From contig NC_089740.1 in the NCBI RefSeq assembly GCF_035083965.1, positions 7,375,552 through 7,439,551 on the forward strand: a DNA stretch of 64,000 bases. Reading direction: 5' to 3'. This DNA comes from Branchiostoma lanceolatum (taxonomy: Eukaryota; Chordata; Leptocardii; Amphioxiformes; Branchiostomatidae). Shown one piece after another: positions 40,701-55,700 of the stretch. Position numbers and translations under genes: made by a program. Each line of letters begins with the position of its first letter. Position 1 is the first letter of the stretch. The notes beneath the pieces are model-generated. The model was not told where the DNA came from, did no database searches, and was given only the letters and a program-made list of their open reading frames with translations.

Positions 40701-43700
40701 TAAAAGGTACTCAATAGAAATGTACATGTTTTGAAACATACCATCACAGTTATGGCCGTCAGCATTCAAGCTGAAACCGTCCCTACAGAGGCAGTGGTAG
40801 CTCCCACCAGTGTTGATACAGGTATGTGCACAGCCGCCATTTGATGTCGCACATCCGTCCACAACTATTTATGAGGTAAAATCGCAATACGACGTCATAC
40901 TTTTATCTATAATTTGCAATACACAAAGACAGCTATTCTTTACAATTGACAGTGAGATATGTATGCATTGTCTATGATATGATAATGCATAATCCTCATA
41001 ACAAGTAGCTAATGCTACGTCACCATTCTCAATGTTTATGTCACACAGAAAATAACAAAAGTGTTATCCATAAACAGATATCATTTTTGTAACAAATTCA
41101 TCGCCACAAAACCGCTACTTCACACAAACATAGCTGATCACTCTCAGCGAAGTATACACTGCTGATGTTCAATGTTGCTGATGTTAAATGACGTTGCACA
41201 TCTTTACTTATGTATTTCAAACTAAATCAACGTTAGATTTCTTTCATACCTTGACATATCAGATGCGTCTCCGTCCATTCTCCGTTAGGAAGGCACGTTC
41301 TTGTGATGACGTCACCGGATATTACGTGATATCCTGGTGCACATGGGTAGGTGCAGTTTTCCCCCAGCACATAGGGGCAGTTGCATACGGGTGCCGTAGT
41401 GTTAGGTTGGATTGGTGGGTCAGAGCAACCTTGGGGGAACTCATCTGGTGGAGACAGGAAATTGCACAGTAAATATGGACTAATATCATGAATATATGAT
41501 AACTGGTATTTTTGTTTGCTTCCAAGAGATAGGCAACGTACTTCAATTTTAGAAAGTTAGCTTCAGGTTAAGCCCTATTGCATGAGGGTCAGATGAAAAA
41601 TTAATTTCTCAATTCTTGAGCTAATGCGAGAGATTACGTGACGTCACAAGCCCAAACCAAAAGTATTCAGTACCTTGTGTGCAATTCAATCGGAAGTCGC
41701 CAGGCTGCACTTGGGTACGGTATCGGACATATCCGATAGGCTTTGGCTCAGGATCAGTCCAGTTCAGAAACGGCTCCACGTCTCCATATCTACCAACGCC
41801 AATGTTTCCACTGAGAGACCAGCAAATCCAGAATTTGCGAAGATCCTCAGAAGATATGATACCTAAAAAGGTTTAAAACAGCATTAGATTTTGTTCTAAT
41901 ATCTCCCTCGGAACAGCAAACATTTGGAGGATTACTATTCCATGCAGCAGGCAACGACTCTTTGTCAAATCTAGATATTAATGGAACTTTCTGAGGACAT
42001 CACAGGCTCCGCCGGGAAGAGGGCTGATTTCAAGTTAAAATCAAAATCAACCGCGGGACCCGCCCAAGCCAAAAGATAGCCCGTCCGCCACCGGGGGTAC
42101 CAAGGGAAATAAAGATAATGATTAACAACAACAATGGCAAAAAAGACCGTTAACCTCCCGGCCAGACTTTAGTTTGGGAAGCCGCCGCCCCTGCGCCCCC
42201 CCCCCCCCCCCCCCTAGAAATGTGCTAGAGGCTATGTGGCTATACACGCATAGCCTGAATCAAGTAGACACATTTGAGTATGACTCTTACCGTCAGTGAC
42301 CTGATGATCGAGGTAATTTTCCCGGTTGTCAACCTTCGCGATACTTGACTGTCTACCCACAAATACGACGTACTCCATTCTTGAACGGTGATGCGAGAGT
42401 CTGACCCATACTGCTCGACCCGTTTTGACCTCAAATATAAAGGGTGATGGGATAGGGTTGTCGTTATACACGTGGTAACTTAGGCCTCCGTCCGTGTGAT
42501 CCTGTTTGGAGCATGTAGCTAGACATGAACAGAAAAAAAAGGTTAAAATGTGCTCGATAGGGCAGTTTCATGTGTCGTCATTGCTGTGAAAGTCGCCATG
42601 TTGGTGTCCTAATTTGCATTTTAGCGAATCATGGCTCGACCGTTTTCGGACATTCAAAGATCTTTTAGCCCTTACAAATAACCACTAGCATATGTCTACA
42701 GCTCAAATAAGAGAATATCAGGAGACTAATAAAAAGCCTGCTAAAGGAACACAACGTATACATACGTTTGAACGAGCCTTTAGAATGCAAATACGCACAC
42801 CAGAATGGCGACCTATTAAAACTAAGTCCAGTAGTGATACGGAGACCAAAGAAGAGGCTAGCAAGCAAATGACCTACCAGTACAGTTGTGTCCGTCTCCG
42901 TCCAGCAAGAATCCTTCAGTACAGGAACAGTTGTAACCTCCCGCAGTGTTGTTGCAGTTGTGGCTACAGCCGCCGTTCTGAATGGTGCACTCGTCAATAT
43001 CTACAGACAAAAGAAATGAATTAGACAATGTACCAAGAGTTATATAATCTTTACCTTTTTTCTCATACCTCTTAGCGTTTTGTAACTACAGATGCTGTTT
43101 AAAAAGTTTTTTTTTAAAGTATAACATTCGCCAGACAGTTTTCTTGGAAGTACATTTTCTCGAGGCACATATATACCTTCTTCTCATGATAATGAGCCCA
43201 TTGTTGTCTAATATTAATTTTTCTTCAAGTAAATATTAAGATTACCTTGATATATAATTTCAGATCCTCCTGAGCCTACAGACATGTTGGGGGGGGGGGG
43301 GGGTGCTGATTTAAAACTGTTAATTGAATTTTTACTAGTTGCAGATAACTCATACCTTGGCAGATAAGATCCGTATCTGTCCACGATCCATTTGCAGTGC
43401 ATGTTCTGGTGATGACATCACCGGAAATGACGTAATATCCCGGGAAACATGGGTAGGAGCAGTTCTCCCCCAGCAGATAGGGACAGTCGCACACGGGGCC
43501 GGTAGTGTTGGCTTGGGTCGGCGGGTCAAAACACACTCCCGGATATCCATCTGAATAGAAAATCAGAGTGGCAACAATGGCATTTTCTACAAATTATTTT
43601 AAAATTGAAATAGACATGATAGGTGGTTGCTACATGAACAAAGTCTTTAAAAATGATACAGTGGGATTCATTGATAGATATATCAAGAAAAGTCAACAAC

Positions 43701-46700
43701 ACTCACCAAGTGCACAGTTGAACCTGAAGTCCCCGGGAGCATGCATGCTCTTGTAACCAGCTTGTATAATTCTGTCAGTGAATGGTTCAGGATCTGTCCA
43801 GCTCATAAAGGGTTCGATATCTCCATCCCTTCCCACACCAATACTTCCACCTCTTGACCCGCAAATCCAGAACCTCCGAAATTCGTCCGCTGATGTGATA
43901 TCTGCAAATTAGAAAACGATAGTTGGCAACAAATTGCGCACTCGATCATGCAAAGGTAGTTGGGAATATTGTTGCTAGTTCAACTTGTCATCGCAGCGTT
44001 CTGTTTTGTTTATCTTCCGGTGTACTGCTGGGTTCCAAGAAGGTACCCCCGGTGCTCGCACGATTAGCTCACGATGTCTATTTGTTACAGGGTCCCGCGT
44101 TGATTTTAAGGCCGGGTTAAAATGATTCTGGGTCCCGACCGGGCCTAATAATAGCCCGGCAGCCGCAGGGTGTCCCACGTAGGTGTCATGCCCGAAAGTG
44201 CCAAAACTAGTCCGTGAACTACCCGGCAGGGGCCGTTTTCCAGAGACCGAAGCTTAAACCTTCCGTTTCTCACCTGGCGTACTTTGACTTGCGAAGACAG
44301 TGATGTCATTAGCCACGACTTTCGCAATGTTGGACTCGGATGATGACCGGATAAAGATGCGATACCCGCCATCGGTCAGCGTGTCCAGACGGATAACGCA
44401 GTACCCAGTGGTGTTGAGCTTGACCTCGAAGATGAAGGGTGAGGTGATGACCATAGGAATGTCAAATGACACGGTATATAGATCTACACCATCACGGTGC
44501 CTCTTGATCGGACAGGGATCTGGGTTGGAAGAACAAAAACATTTCTGACATATGTTCCTTTAGAGGTATATTAGATCATGTGTTGAACCCATCACACGAA
44601 GGAAGCAGATGTGTGTCGCTCGAAGAAGCTAAGAAGAAAAGACTTGCTTAGAGAAAAAATTGATTATTTTGGAAAACATGGTAGAACTGACGTTACCCTT
44701 GATCTCGTGACAAGGAAAAACTTTCGTACATCATTAAACATTAGTCCATACATCAGCCATTGGTATGTTTTGCACCCCCCTCCCCAAATATGCCAACCTA
44801 TCAAATGTGAGTGCTAAGCCATGGTTGATGTTAATGAACAATGAAAAAGGCACGAGTCAACAAAAGTTTTAAAACCAAAGGGGCCAAACGGAAATATATG
44901 CAGACATATTGGCTGTGAAAGCAATGGAAATCTATTTTAGGTGACAGCAAAAATTTCACTGTAGGAAACAACGCACTAAACTACACACCTGTCCAGCTAG
45001 AAATATGAATATAAAAAAAGGCCTACCAGTACAGTTATGTTCGTCTCCGTCTAGAACAAACCCTTCACTACAGGAACAGTTGTAACCTCCTACAGTGTTG
45101 GTACAGGTCTGGTTACAACCGCCGTTCTGACTGGTGCACTCGTCAATGTCTACAGATAAGACAAAGCGTGAACTGAGATCATTTATTTTTCAATACCTCA
45201 TTGTTTTCCTCAATGACAGACATTTCAAATGATATACAGTATATGTAAAATCAAAGTGATGAAGTTCACGTCAATATGGCTGAAATAACATTCTAGGCAT
45301 TGATATACACAATCCTTCTCTCAACCGGGACGGGGGGACGGGGGTCGGTACCGACTTCCGACGAACTTTGACCCAGTGCTGACGTCACACGTGCGAAATT
45401 TTGTGTCTACAGCTGTGTCAGATAGCTGATGAAGGGATTCGATCGAAAATTCCGGAGAGTGAATTTTTTTGAGCTGGAGAACAGTTTATTTCTCATCATA
45501 ATATAAATAAATGTTTTATTTGGCGTTGGGTAGACGAGCATAAATATATATTGACCATAGTTGTCTTTAGATATGAAAGTTTAGTTTAAGTAAATCATCT
45601 TATATCGTATCAAGTGCTTCAGGCTTTCATACGTAAAATCATCTTTATCTAGATGTTATTATTTGTACCTTCGCAGAAAAGAGCCGTCTCCGTCCACAGC
45701 CCATCTGGACCACACATTCTGGTTATGACATCACCGGAAATGACGTGATATCCTGGAGAACATGGGTAGGTGCAGTTCTCCCCCAGTAGATAAGGACAGT
45801 CGCACACGGGCCCGGTAGTGTTGGCTTGGGTGGGAGGGTCAAAACACACTCCCGGAAATCCATCTGAGGAAAAACATACAAGTGAATTTGGATGAGCGAG
45901 AGCACATTATCATAGGGACAGATAGTTTCCTTCAACATTGAAGAATCTTTCTCTTTGTAGAGTAAAAGGACTAAGCAGTAATCCTCAATTGAGGTGAAGC
46001 ATAATGTTCTTTCAAGTAGCTTTCTGGTAGGGCAGTGTGGCTTCGCTACGGCTCGCGTTTTTGGCCAAGCATGCTGGGTCACCCCTACACTTCTCGACAA
46101 GTGTGTTGGGTTCTTTTACGTGCAGATATTTGACAGCGTTTGAAGCTACCTCATACACGGGGCCGCCGACTTTACGTCACCCTCCAAAATGATGAATGCA
46201 ATCCCTTACAACATGTCCGAGCTGGAGTCGACCCTAGGATCGGCCAGTATAAGTCAATAACTAAACGCTTGGAAGACTTGTCAAGGAATGCTAGCCCTCA
46301 CCTAGTGCACAGTTGAACAGAAAGTCTCCGGCATCATCTGTAGTCCGATAGCCGACTTTACTGATGTTAGTGAGTGGTTGAGGGTCTGTTCCGATCATGA
46401 AGGGTTCAACCTCTCCACCCCTGCCTACACCAACACTTCCGCCTTTCGACCAGCAGATCCAGAACCTCCGAAACTCGTCAGCTGATGTCATATCTGTGCA
46501 TTAAATTACAAAACAAGAGTAAGTAACAAACATGACACTAAAAAATGTAGGTGTTATGAAGCCAAGTTTGCAGACACAGAAGCTGAACAAATCTACCACA
46601 GTCATGAATAATGCTGAGGGCGAGTACAAGCTTAGTCACGTTTGGGACCGCGTTCGTCTCGCTGCAGCGCCAACTAGCGCCACGTATAGAACTGTTCAAA

Positions 46701-49700
46701 ACCATAGAAGAATGTCGGAATACGGATATTTCATAACCATGCACGTTACCTAAGGCGCTGTGTGTTGCAAGGGTGTAACTGAAAAGTCTCGCGCTACTAG
46801 ACTGGCCAGACGCGATCTTCACACGATAGCCATCGCCATCATCCGTGTCAAGTCTGATGATGACGTTTCCGGTGGTGTTGACCTTGACCTCGAAGATGAA
46901 GGGCGACGAGGTGATCTCAGGAAGGTCCCACGCCAGGTTAGAGTCATTGCCCACGTGCTTTGGTGTGGAACAGGATGCTAGGTAAGGATGAAAAAGCACG
47001 TCTGATTTCACATGTTTTTGTAACGATAAACTCTTGGTGTTCGCACGAGTAGCTCACGGCGTCTATTTGTTACCGGGTCCAGGGTTGATTTTAAGTCCGA
47101 GTTAAAGTCACCCCGGGGCCCGGCCGTGCCCCAAAATAGCCCGGTAGCCGCAGGGTGTCCCAAGGGGACACGTAGGGGGTCCCAAAAACTGAAAAAAAAA
47201 CATCCCTTGAACTAAACGGCGGTGTCACTTTTTTCAATTGAATGATGACCGAAGCATAAGACTGGATTGTGTGGTATTTTCTTAACATGCTCGAGGTATA
47301 TATGGCTCCCCTCAAACATGGGACATCCAAGAGAACGTCTCTAACATGACAGAAGCTATTTTTTTCATTATGTTATTAGAAATATTTTGGAATCCTTCGT
47401 ACAGGTTCGTACAACGTCGAAATCACTATTTGGTCGTGTCAGTCTATTCTATTTTTGCATGGTGGGCAGTATCAATAACAGGTGAATGATGTTTGACAGC
47501 ATCATCCTGGTGTTTCTTTTGTCCCCACTATGCACTCGAAAAGCAATATCAAGAGTCATTATTTTTAAAATGAGACACACCCAACCCGCAAATTGATAGC
47601 GGCAAACATGCCTTATTTATACATATAAAGCACGCTGCAGATAAAGTTGTTTACAATTATGATTTCTGAAAAAAAAAGAGATACTGGGCCACATATAGTT
47701 GTTGACCTATGGTATATACCTGTTTAGAGAACACGTGATTATGTTTTATGACTTTAAAAAAATGGTGAATGTATCGTTACCTCTGACCTGTTAACGAGAA
47801 GAAAATGTCGTACCTCATAAGTCAATACATCAGTCACGGGTATATATGTTTTGAACACAACCAAAATATCGTAACATATCAAGTTATCTGTAGTATATAT
47901 ATATATATATATGGGACTATGGGTTATATGTGCATATTACACACCATAGCAGTAATTTAAATACGATTATTTCCTGTAGTACTAGTGTTTTGAATTTAAG
48001 CTCAATTTTGCTGCGTTTAAAACAAGAGAAAACAAGAGAAGTACGTTTATGGCATGATCAATTGCTACACTACTTTACTTTGGTCGAGCTCCCACTCGAA
48101 CCAAACTTGAAAGCCTCCTCCACTCCACCCTATCTTCCATCAGGGACTGGATTCCCTTCACTTCAGTAAGGTTGGCATCGGCTCTTAGTGTATCGATGAA
48201 GGTGCCTTTTGGTCTTCCACGCCTTTTTTTCCCTTTTGTAGGCTCCCATAACTCTAGTCTGGAGGCTATGATATCAGGTGTATTTGCAGCCAGTGCCACA
48301 GGCAGGTACCCAATGTGCAGGGTAATGAGGCTGTTTAACGTGTTCGAGGCACCTCCTCGAGCACGGGACCCCCGTTTTACGTCCCTCCCGGAAGACGATT
48401 TCGTGGAAAGCTTCGTGAGGCTACAGCAATCCGGACGTCCTTGGTTGGTCTCCCATCCAAGCACTGTCCGGACCGCGCGTTGCTTAACTTCCGAGATCGA
48501 GGGATCGGGTGTATCCAACGCGCCACGCGGCCGTAGCTATCAGGGTGTCTAATGCAATGAGCAGCTAATTTCAATCTTATCATATCAATATATTCAATCT
48601 TCTTGCTCTTATTTTCTCAGAGACTGGTGTTAGGTCTTGATATAGCTGTTCATTGGTGAGTTTTTGCTCCCAGGAGATGTTAAGATGTCAATTGCTACAA
48701 TCTATATCTTATTTTCTTTCGATGTAAAATTCCATGTTGTTTACTACGAAAATAAGCAGAGACCTTGCTCAAACAAAAGGGCCGGGGGCGCTAGCCTGTC
48801 CTCTCTCCTTCTATAGAAAACCTCCTCGCTCAAACCAAGGTCTCCAATCGATGACCAAAGCAGTCGACTAGTCTTAATATCATAAAAGGGTTATTGTATG
48901 ATAATGATAGAACCCACCTTTTACACTTGATACACAGATAAGAATGATACAGCAGGTGAACATGATGACAACACCGTGCCGTGAGGCTATCCTTTTAACC
49001 GGTCTATCCTTCAGAGTCTACGGGAAGAGACTCAAGTGGTCCCGTGTGAATGTTGTCTCTGATCCGGTCAAAGTCTTTTTCCGACGTTAAATCGTACGGC
49101 AAAGTGCAAAGACAAAACCTTCCTCGGATAAACACCTTTTATGGACCTATGACTCCGGCTATCCAAAGATCTATATCAAAGGATCGGTTTTGGGCAACTC
49201 CTTAGCAACCATCCTGACAACAAGAAAACATGGCCTGAACCATGAAATGTTTAATGAACTATTCATTTCGAAAAAAAGGCTAAATAGATGTTTATTATCG
49301 TGAATGGTTAATGAACATTTTTTCTTACCTAGAAAACAACAGTTTTTTTTACGATATTTTTTCAGTCTTTTTTTTCTTAGTATTTCTGTCATGCTGCCAA
49401 AATATCATAATTACACCTTTCGTCTCTGGGCGTTGGCTACATTTTGGGATGAATTACTATGAAGTTGTCATAACATGGCTGGAACCTGTAGTTGCTGAAG
49501 AATATGGTCGGCTCTAACGTTTTCATTACAATGAGTGGCCTATGAAATATTCGAGCAACAACGCAAAGGGGCCATACATGTAGGCTGCTTTATATTATAG
49601 CGTCATTTTTCGTAGAACCTTTTTACATGTTTTCAACTATGAAATGCGTGGTTTTGACTGTTTTGAGTCATCTTTACGTCTTTAAAATCCTTATAATCTA

Positions 49701-52700
49701 TCAAATTCCTTGTTTTGGCACCAACTCTCGTGCGCTCTCGCCCGACTGTGCTCTCGCGGGATGACATTTCAAAATGGCGCTCGTTTCAAAATGGCGCTCG
49801 TAAATAAAATGAGTCTATTGATCTAAAACGTTCCAGCAACACCAAATAATAAGTTTCTATGTATATATGAATAAACCATCACTTTGTACGCAAGTTGTAA
49901 TTTTTCATAGCTTGATGTCATGACTTACATGTACCCGTGCAGTTATGTCCGTCGAAGTCCAGTACAAACCCCTCAGTACAGGAACAGTTGTAACCTCCTA
50001 CAGTGTTGGTACAGGTCTGACTGCACCCGCCATTCAGAATGGTGCACTCGTTAATGTCTGAAGAAAAAACAACAACATCAGTTTGTTTAAAGACTGGAAG
50101 GAGGGGATGTCGTTTACGATTTGCCTGATTATTTTGAGATGTCTCATTTTACAGCTACAGATGTTCAATGTAAAATACAATTTTTAGAAAGTGATAACTG
50201 GTGTCTATGCGGATAACAGAAGTAATCTCTTAGAAGATATTCTGTACCTTGGCAGAAAAGATCCGTTTCCGTCCAAATCCCGTTTGCCGTGCATGTTCTG
50301 GTTATAACATCACCCGAAATGACGTGATGTCCCGGGGAACATGGGTAGGTGCAGTTCTCTCCCAGCAGATAGGGGCAGTCACAAACGGGACCGGTAGTGT
50401 TGGCTTGGGTCGGTGGGTCAAAACACACCCCTGGGAATCCGTCTGAAGAAAAACATACAAGTGAGTTCGGATGCGCGTTATGATATGTTCATGGATACAG
50501 AGGTTTGTTTTCATCAATTTGAAGCGTTGTCTATAACCTGTTGCTTCATATACCCAACCATTCGCAAGAACTTAACGTTTCCTACTAATGTTAGTCGGAG
50601 AAATGAAGTACAATCAAACCTCACCTTGTGTGCAGTTAAACAGCAAGTCTCCAGGAACGTCTCCAATCCTGTAGCCGACTCGACCGATACCAGCGACAGG
50701 CTGAGGGTCAGTCCAGCTTATGAATGGCTCCCCCTCCCCACTCCTGCCCACACCAACACTTCCTCCTCTTGACCAGCAAATCCAGAACCTCCGAAACTCT
50801 TCATCTGAGGTTAAATCTGCGCATTACAAAGTAAGAGATCTGACACACTATGAAACAAAAAGATATTGGGAAGCCAGGGTCAAAGACAGAGAGGCTGTCA
50901 GAAAAGCTACTCCAGTCATGAACAGTGGAGAGAAGGGATACACACTTAGTCACGTTTGTCTCGCTGCAGTGCCACATAGCGGCGGGAAAAAGTACGGCTC
51001 TTAGAAAGAAAGCATAACGCCCCCCTCTCACTTGATCCGCGGCACGCTGGCGTACGTCGCTGCGGCCGGTCGAATTGACAAAGGACTCAACAGATCTCAT
51101 CGACAAAAAACGAATCTTTTTGTGTGTTTTGTTGTATTTTTGGTCATACTTGTACGTTTTGAATGCTATTCCCATTGTCAAGTCAAGGGCAATACAAATC
51201 CAGTTTAGGACGCAGCGACGCCGCCAGCGTGCCGCGGGTCCAGTGAGAGGGGGGGGGGGGGGGCTTAAGGGCTTCCAAAACGGTGAAAAGTATGAACGGC
51301 ATTCACTCTGCGAAAGAACTCCAATAACAAGGAACTGGGATATCTTTCATTAAAACAAAAGTGAAATCCAAAATTGTATCGCATCATTCCAAACAGAACA
51401 TGAAATCGTATATCAGGATCGCCGTATTACCTGGTGTCCAGGCTGTTGCCTTGGTGTTAATAGCACCATGGCTAACTCTTCCAAGCCTGGACTGTCCAGA
51501 CTTGATCATAAAACGATATCCGTTGTTATCCGGCCTATCTACGCGGATCTCGCAGAGACCACTGGTGTTGACCTTGACCTCAAAGATGAATGGTGATGAG
51601 GTGACCTCAGGGAGGTCACGGGTCAACAAGCCTGAAGCTTCCTGGTGCTTTGGAGTCGAACAGGATGCTGGGTATAGAAAGCAAGTAAAAATGAATTGAA
51701 ATTTATGTCATAATCACTTTATCGAAACAAAGATAACAGCTTTTATGGTCATTGAGTCCTTTGGTCGATTCCTTGAAACCCTCACACCGACTTATATTCC
51801 ACCCTTTGAATACGAACGACATCTCTATATTATACACCCTATTTTAGAAAAGCACCCTGCGTTTTAGCCTTAGAAAACGCAATGGTTTTCATAGAGTCAT
51901 AGAACATTTTCAGTTAGGCTCCTTTTTTTAATTATTTTTTGCTTTGATAATGTAAGAAAAATAAATGACTCAACGGTGACTCGTAATACGGCTGCTGCCA
52001 AACCGTGATGTATTTGAAGTTTTTCGACAATTTTTTGTTTGCAGTTTCGAAAAAAGCAACGACAGTTTTTATAGTGTAGAGGCTATTGACCTCTTTGGAG
52101 ATTATGACACTCTTCCATCCACCATGGAGCTGTTTTGAGCACACCAAAAAACTGTCACGTTGCAACTGTACGTGACGAACCAGATATCAGCCATGGAGTA
52201 CAATGAAATCGTAATTGCCGGACACGGATACCCCCCCCCCCTCCCCCCCTGCCGAAAGTAGACGACGGCGCCGGCCAGAACGGCAGTAAAGGAGGCTGAT
52301 CATGACTGTTTCGAGCTATCTCACGTCGTCAAAATCCTCCCTTTGGCACCAACTCACGCTCGCTCTCGCCCGACTGTGCTCTCGCGGGAGGACATTTCAG
52401 AATGGCGCTCGTTTCAAAATGGCGCTCGTAAATAAAATGAATCTATTGATCTAAAACGTTCCAGAAACACCAAGTACTAAGTTTTATATATCAACTTGTT
52501 AATAAACCATCACTTTGTACGCAAGTGGTAATTTTTTATAAATTGATGTCATGACTTACATGTGCCGGTACAGTTATGTCCGTCTAAGTCGAGTACGAAC
52601 CCTTCAGTACAGGAACAGTTGTAACTCCCTATTGTGTTTGTGCAGGTCTGGCTGCAGCCGCCATTCAGAGTGGTGCACTCGTTAATGTCTGAAGAAAAGA

Positions 52701-55700
52701 ACATCAGTTTGTTTAAAGACGGGATGTCGTTTACGATTTCCTTGGTTATTTTGAGACGTCTCATTTTACAGCTCCAAATGTTCAATGTAAAATATGATTT
52801 TTTCTAAAGCGATAACAGGTGTTTTTCTTTATGTGGAGAACACAAAAGATCTACTCTGAACGTATCTTTTACCTTCGCAGAAAAGATCCGTTTCCGTCCA
52901 AATCCCGTTTGCCATGCATTTTCTGGTTATGACATCACCGGAAATGACGTGATATCCCGGGGAACATGGGTAGGTGCAGTTCTCCCCCAGCAGATAAGGA
53001 CAGTCGCACACGGGCCCGGTAGTGTTGGCTTGGGTCGGAGGGTCAAAACACACTCCTTGAAATCCATCTGAGGAAAAACATACAAGTGAGTTCGGATGCG
53101 CGTTATGATATGTTAAATGTCTACAGAGATTATTTTTCACTAATTTGAAGCGTTGTCTATTACCTGTTGCTTCATATACCGAACCATTCGCAAAAACTTA
53201 ACGTTTCCTACTAATAATGTTAGTCGGAGAAATGAAGACTCTAGTACAATCAAGCCTCACCTTGTGTGCAGTTAAACAGCAAGTCTCCAGGAACGTTTCC
53301 AATCCTGTAGCCGACTCGATTGATGCCAGCGACAGGCTGAGGGTCAGTCCAGCTCATGAAGGGCTCCGTCTCTCCACCCCTGCCCACAGCAACACTCCCT
53401 CCACTTGACCAGCAAATCCAGAACCTCCGAAACTCTTGATCTGAGGTTAAATCTGCGCAGTACAAAATGAGAGTTCGTAACAGATCTGACACACATAAAA
53501 ACAAAACAATATTGGGAAGCCAAGGTCAAAGACAGACAGGCTGTGTGGGATAAAAAATCTACTCTAGTGATAAAACGTGAAGGGGGAATACAAGCTTAGT
53601 CACGTTTGTGACCGCATTCGTCTCTCTGTAGCGCTACCTAGCGGCGGGAAATAGTACTGCTCTCACGAACAAAGCATAAGGGCTTCCCAAACGGTGGAAA
53701 GTAAGAACAGCATTCACTCTGCAAAATAATTTCAACAACAAGGAACTGGGATATCTTTCATTGAAAAAAGCGGTGCTCAAAATGTAATCATATAATTTCA
53801 AACATTATAAGAAATGGTAAATTAGCATTGTCGTATTACCTGGTGTATAGCCTGTTGCCATGGTTTCAACACCAAGGGCGATTCTTGAAATACTGGACTG
53901 GCCAGACCTGATCATTACACGATAACCATTGTTATCCGGCCTGTCAAGGCGGATCGTGCAGATCCCACTGGTGTTGACCTTGACCTCAAAGATAAATGGT
54001 GATGAGGTGACCTCAGGGAGGTCATAGGTCAACGAGACAGAAGCTTCCTGGTGCTTTGGAGTCGAGCAGGATGCTGGGTAGAGATAACATGTAAAAAAAA
54101 AACTTTGAAATTTATCTCAAATTTGCTTTTTCAAAACAAAGATAACAGCTTTTTTTGGTCATTGAGTCATTTTGCTGATTTAAACCCTCACACCGGGCCC
54201 CGAGTCTCCACCCTGTGGAACCATGGAACTCGATTCATATGGCGAAGCACTGGGGTCGTTAACCGATTTCTCCACAAGGGCTGATTTATATAGTTATTAA
54301 TTTCAGTCTGTTTGACATGACAAGGGCACTCAATTAGCCATAAACGAATCATACACTATAGGAGCAACTACCTATGGTTTAATGGACATAGTTTTATAGT
54401 CAAATATTTTACAAAGTAAGCGAAGAGTAAAGACTGATTTTTGGTTCTGTTTGTGAGAGGTATGAAGGCCACAAGGGTTAACGCCCTGGCACAAGGTCAT
54501 CTAGATCATATGCTGATGATACCGGTCAGTGGAAGCAGCGGGAGGTCCTAGTGGAGAGCTTTTGGAGCGTTTGCCGCCTCCTTTCATGTTCCATCAGTCA
54601 CAAGGATGTGTCCTTCGACACATAGAAACGCATGCACGAGAATGTTTTGATGATGTTTTCAGAGCAGGACACATTGTAGTTTTGTGTGTAAAGTTTTCTA
54701 TTTTTCATTACGTCAATCTTAATGAAGCTTTTTTGTGAATAGCTTCATTTGCTTGGCAAGTTTTATGAAAGTAAAGTCATTTTTCAACATAAAGTTGTTG
54801 TTTTTCGTCCCGTCGAGTTGACGTAACGGTCGGGGTATTTGGACAGGTCCTGGGTTCGTATCCCCTGACATGCCCCCTTGACGTTGTGCCCTTGGGAAGT
54901 CCACTTTACACGACTTTCCTCACTTTACTTAGGTGGAAATGATCATGAGCACCTAGCTTTGGTTGGGAACGTCCCACGGATAGGACATTAAATGGAGGTA
55001 CCGTGTTTGAGGAGAGCCATACCTCGAGCACGTTAAAGAACCCGACACACTCATCGAAAAGGATATGGGTCTTTTCCGGAGTGAGTAGGTGAAATAAATC
55101 TGCCAAAATATGCAGCTTGTGCCCCCTGTTTAGCCGTTATTAATGTCACAGTTACATGATTAGTTGCTTTGCAGAGGGCGGCTCGTAGGGAGCGCCTACA
55201 ACATAAATATCCAACTCAAGAAAATATCATACATGTTAGTGGATCGGGTCATTGCATAGCTACATGCAGCTATCAAAAATATGTGAGAAAGAAACGTAGA
55301 CTCTTTATGAATCATGCTTATTCTTTTGTGATTATTTTCGAACCATTGAACAGGCCATTTTATGGTTTACGACGCTGAAACTCATACTATTTCTCCGTTA
55401 TGGCTTGAGGCAAACTATGAATAAATGATAAGCTATGACTGATCGTCGCTTGACCACACCCTAACGACATCTCTATTTAAAGTCTACTTAAAGGAGAAAG
55501 GCGCCCTGCCTTTTGGCTATAGAAGGCGCATTTTTTTCTTTACCTTTTCAGTTATCCTACGCTTTTTTTTGCTTTGATAAGAAAACGAAATGATACAATG
55601 GTGGCGCGTAAGACGGTTGCTTCCAAACCGTGATGTATTTGAAGTTTCATCTTCTTTAGGATGTAGAGGCCAGTGACCCCTTTTCAGGGAGATTATGGCA

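Noticed and set aside
48075..48518. A 147-aa gene of its own on the minus strand
   Set aside because: Its first half is translated SINE and its second half is LINE C-terminus. The frame is open across the junction by chance.
48419..48538. A functional 5S rRNA gene
   Set aside because: The arms deviate strongly from 5S, a SINE tail is fused to it, and target duplications flank the whole unit.
49171..49517. Frames near 49.2-49.5 kb as a terminal exon for a separate upstream gene
   Set aside because: Lys/Phe-rich, AT-driven composition, no domain, and no acceptor of the right phase giving a credible C-terminus.
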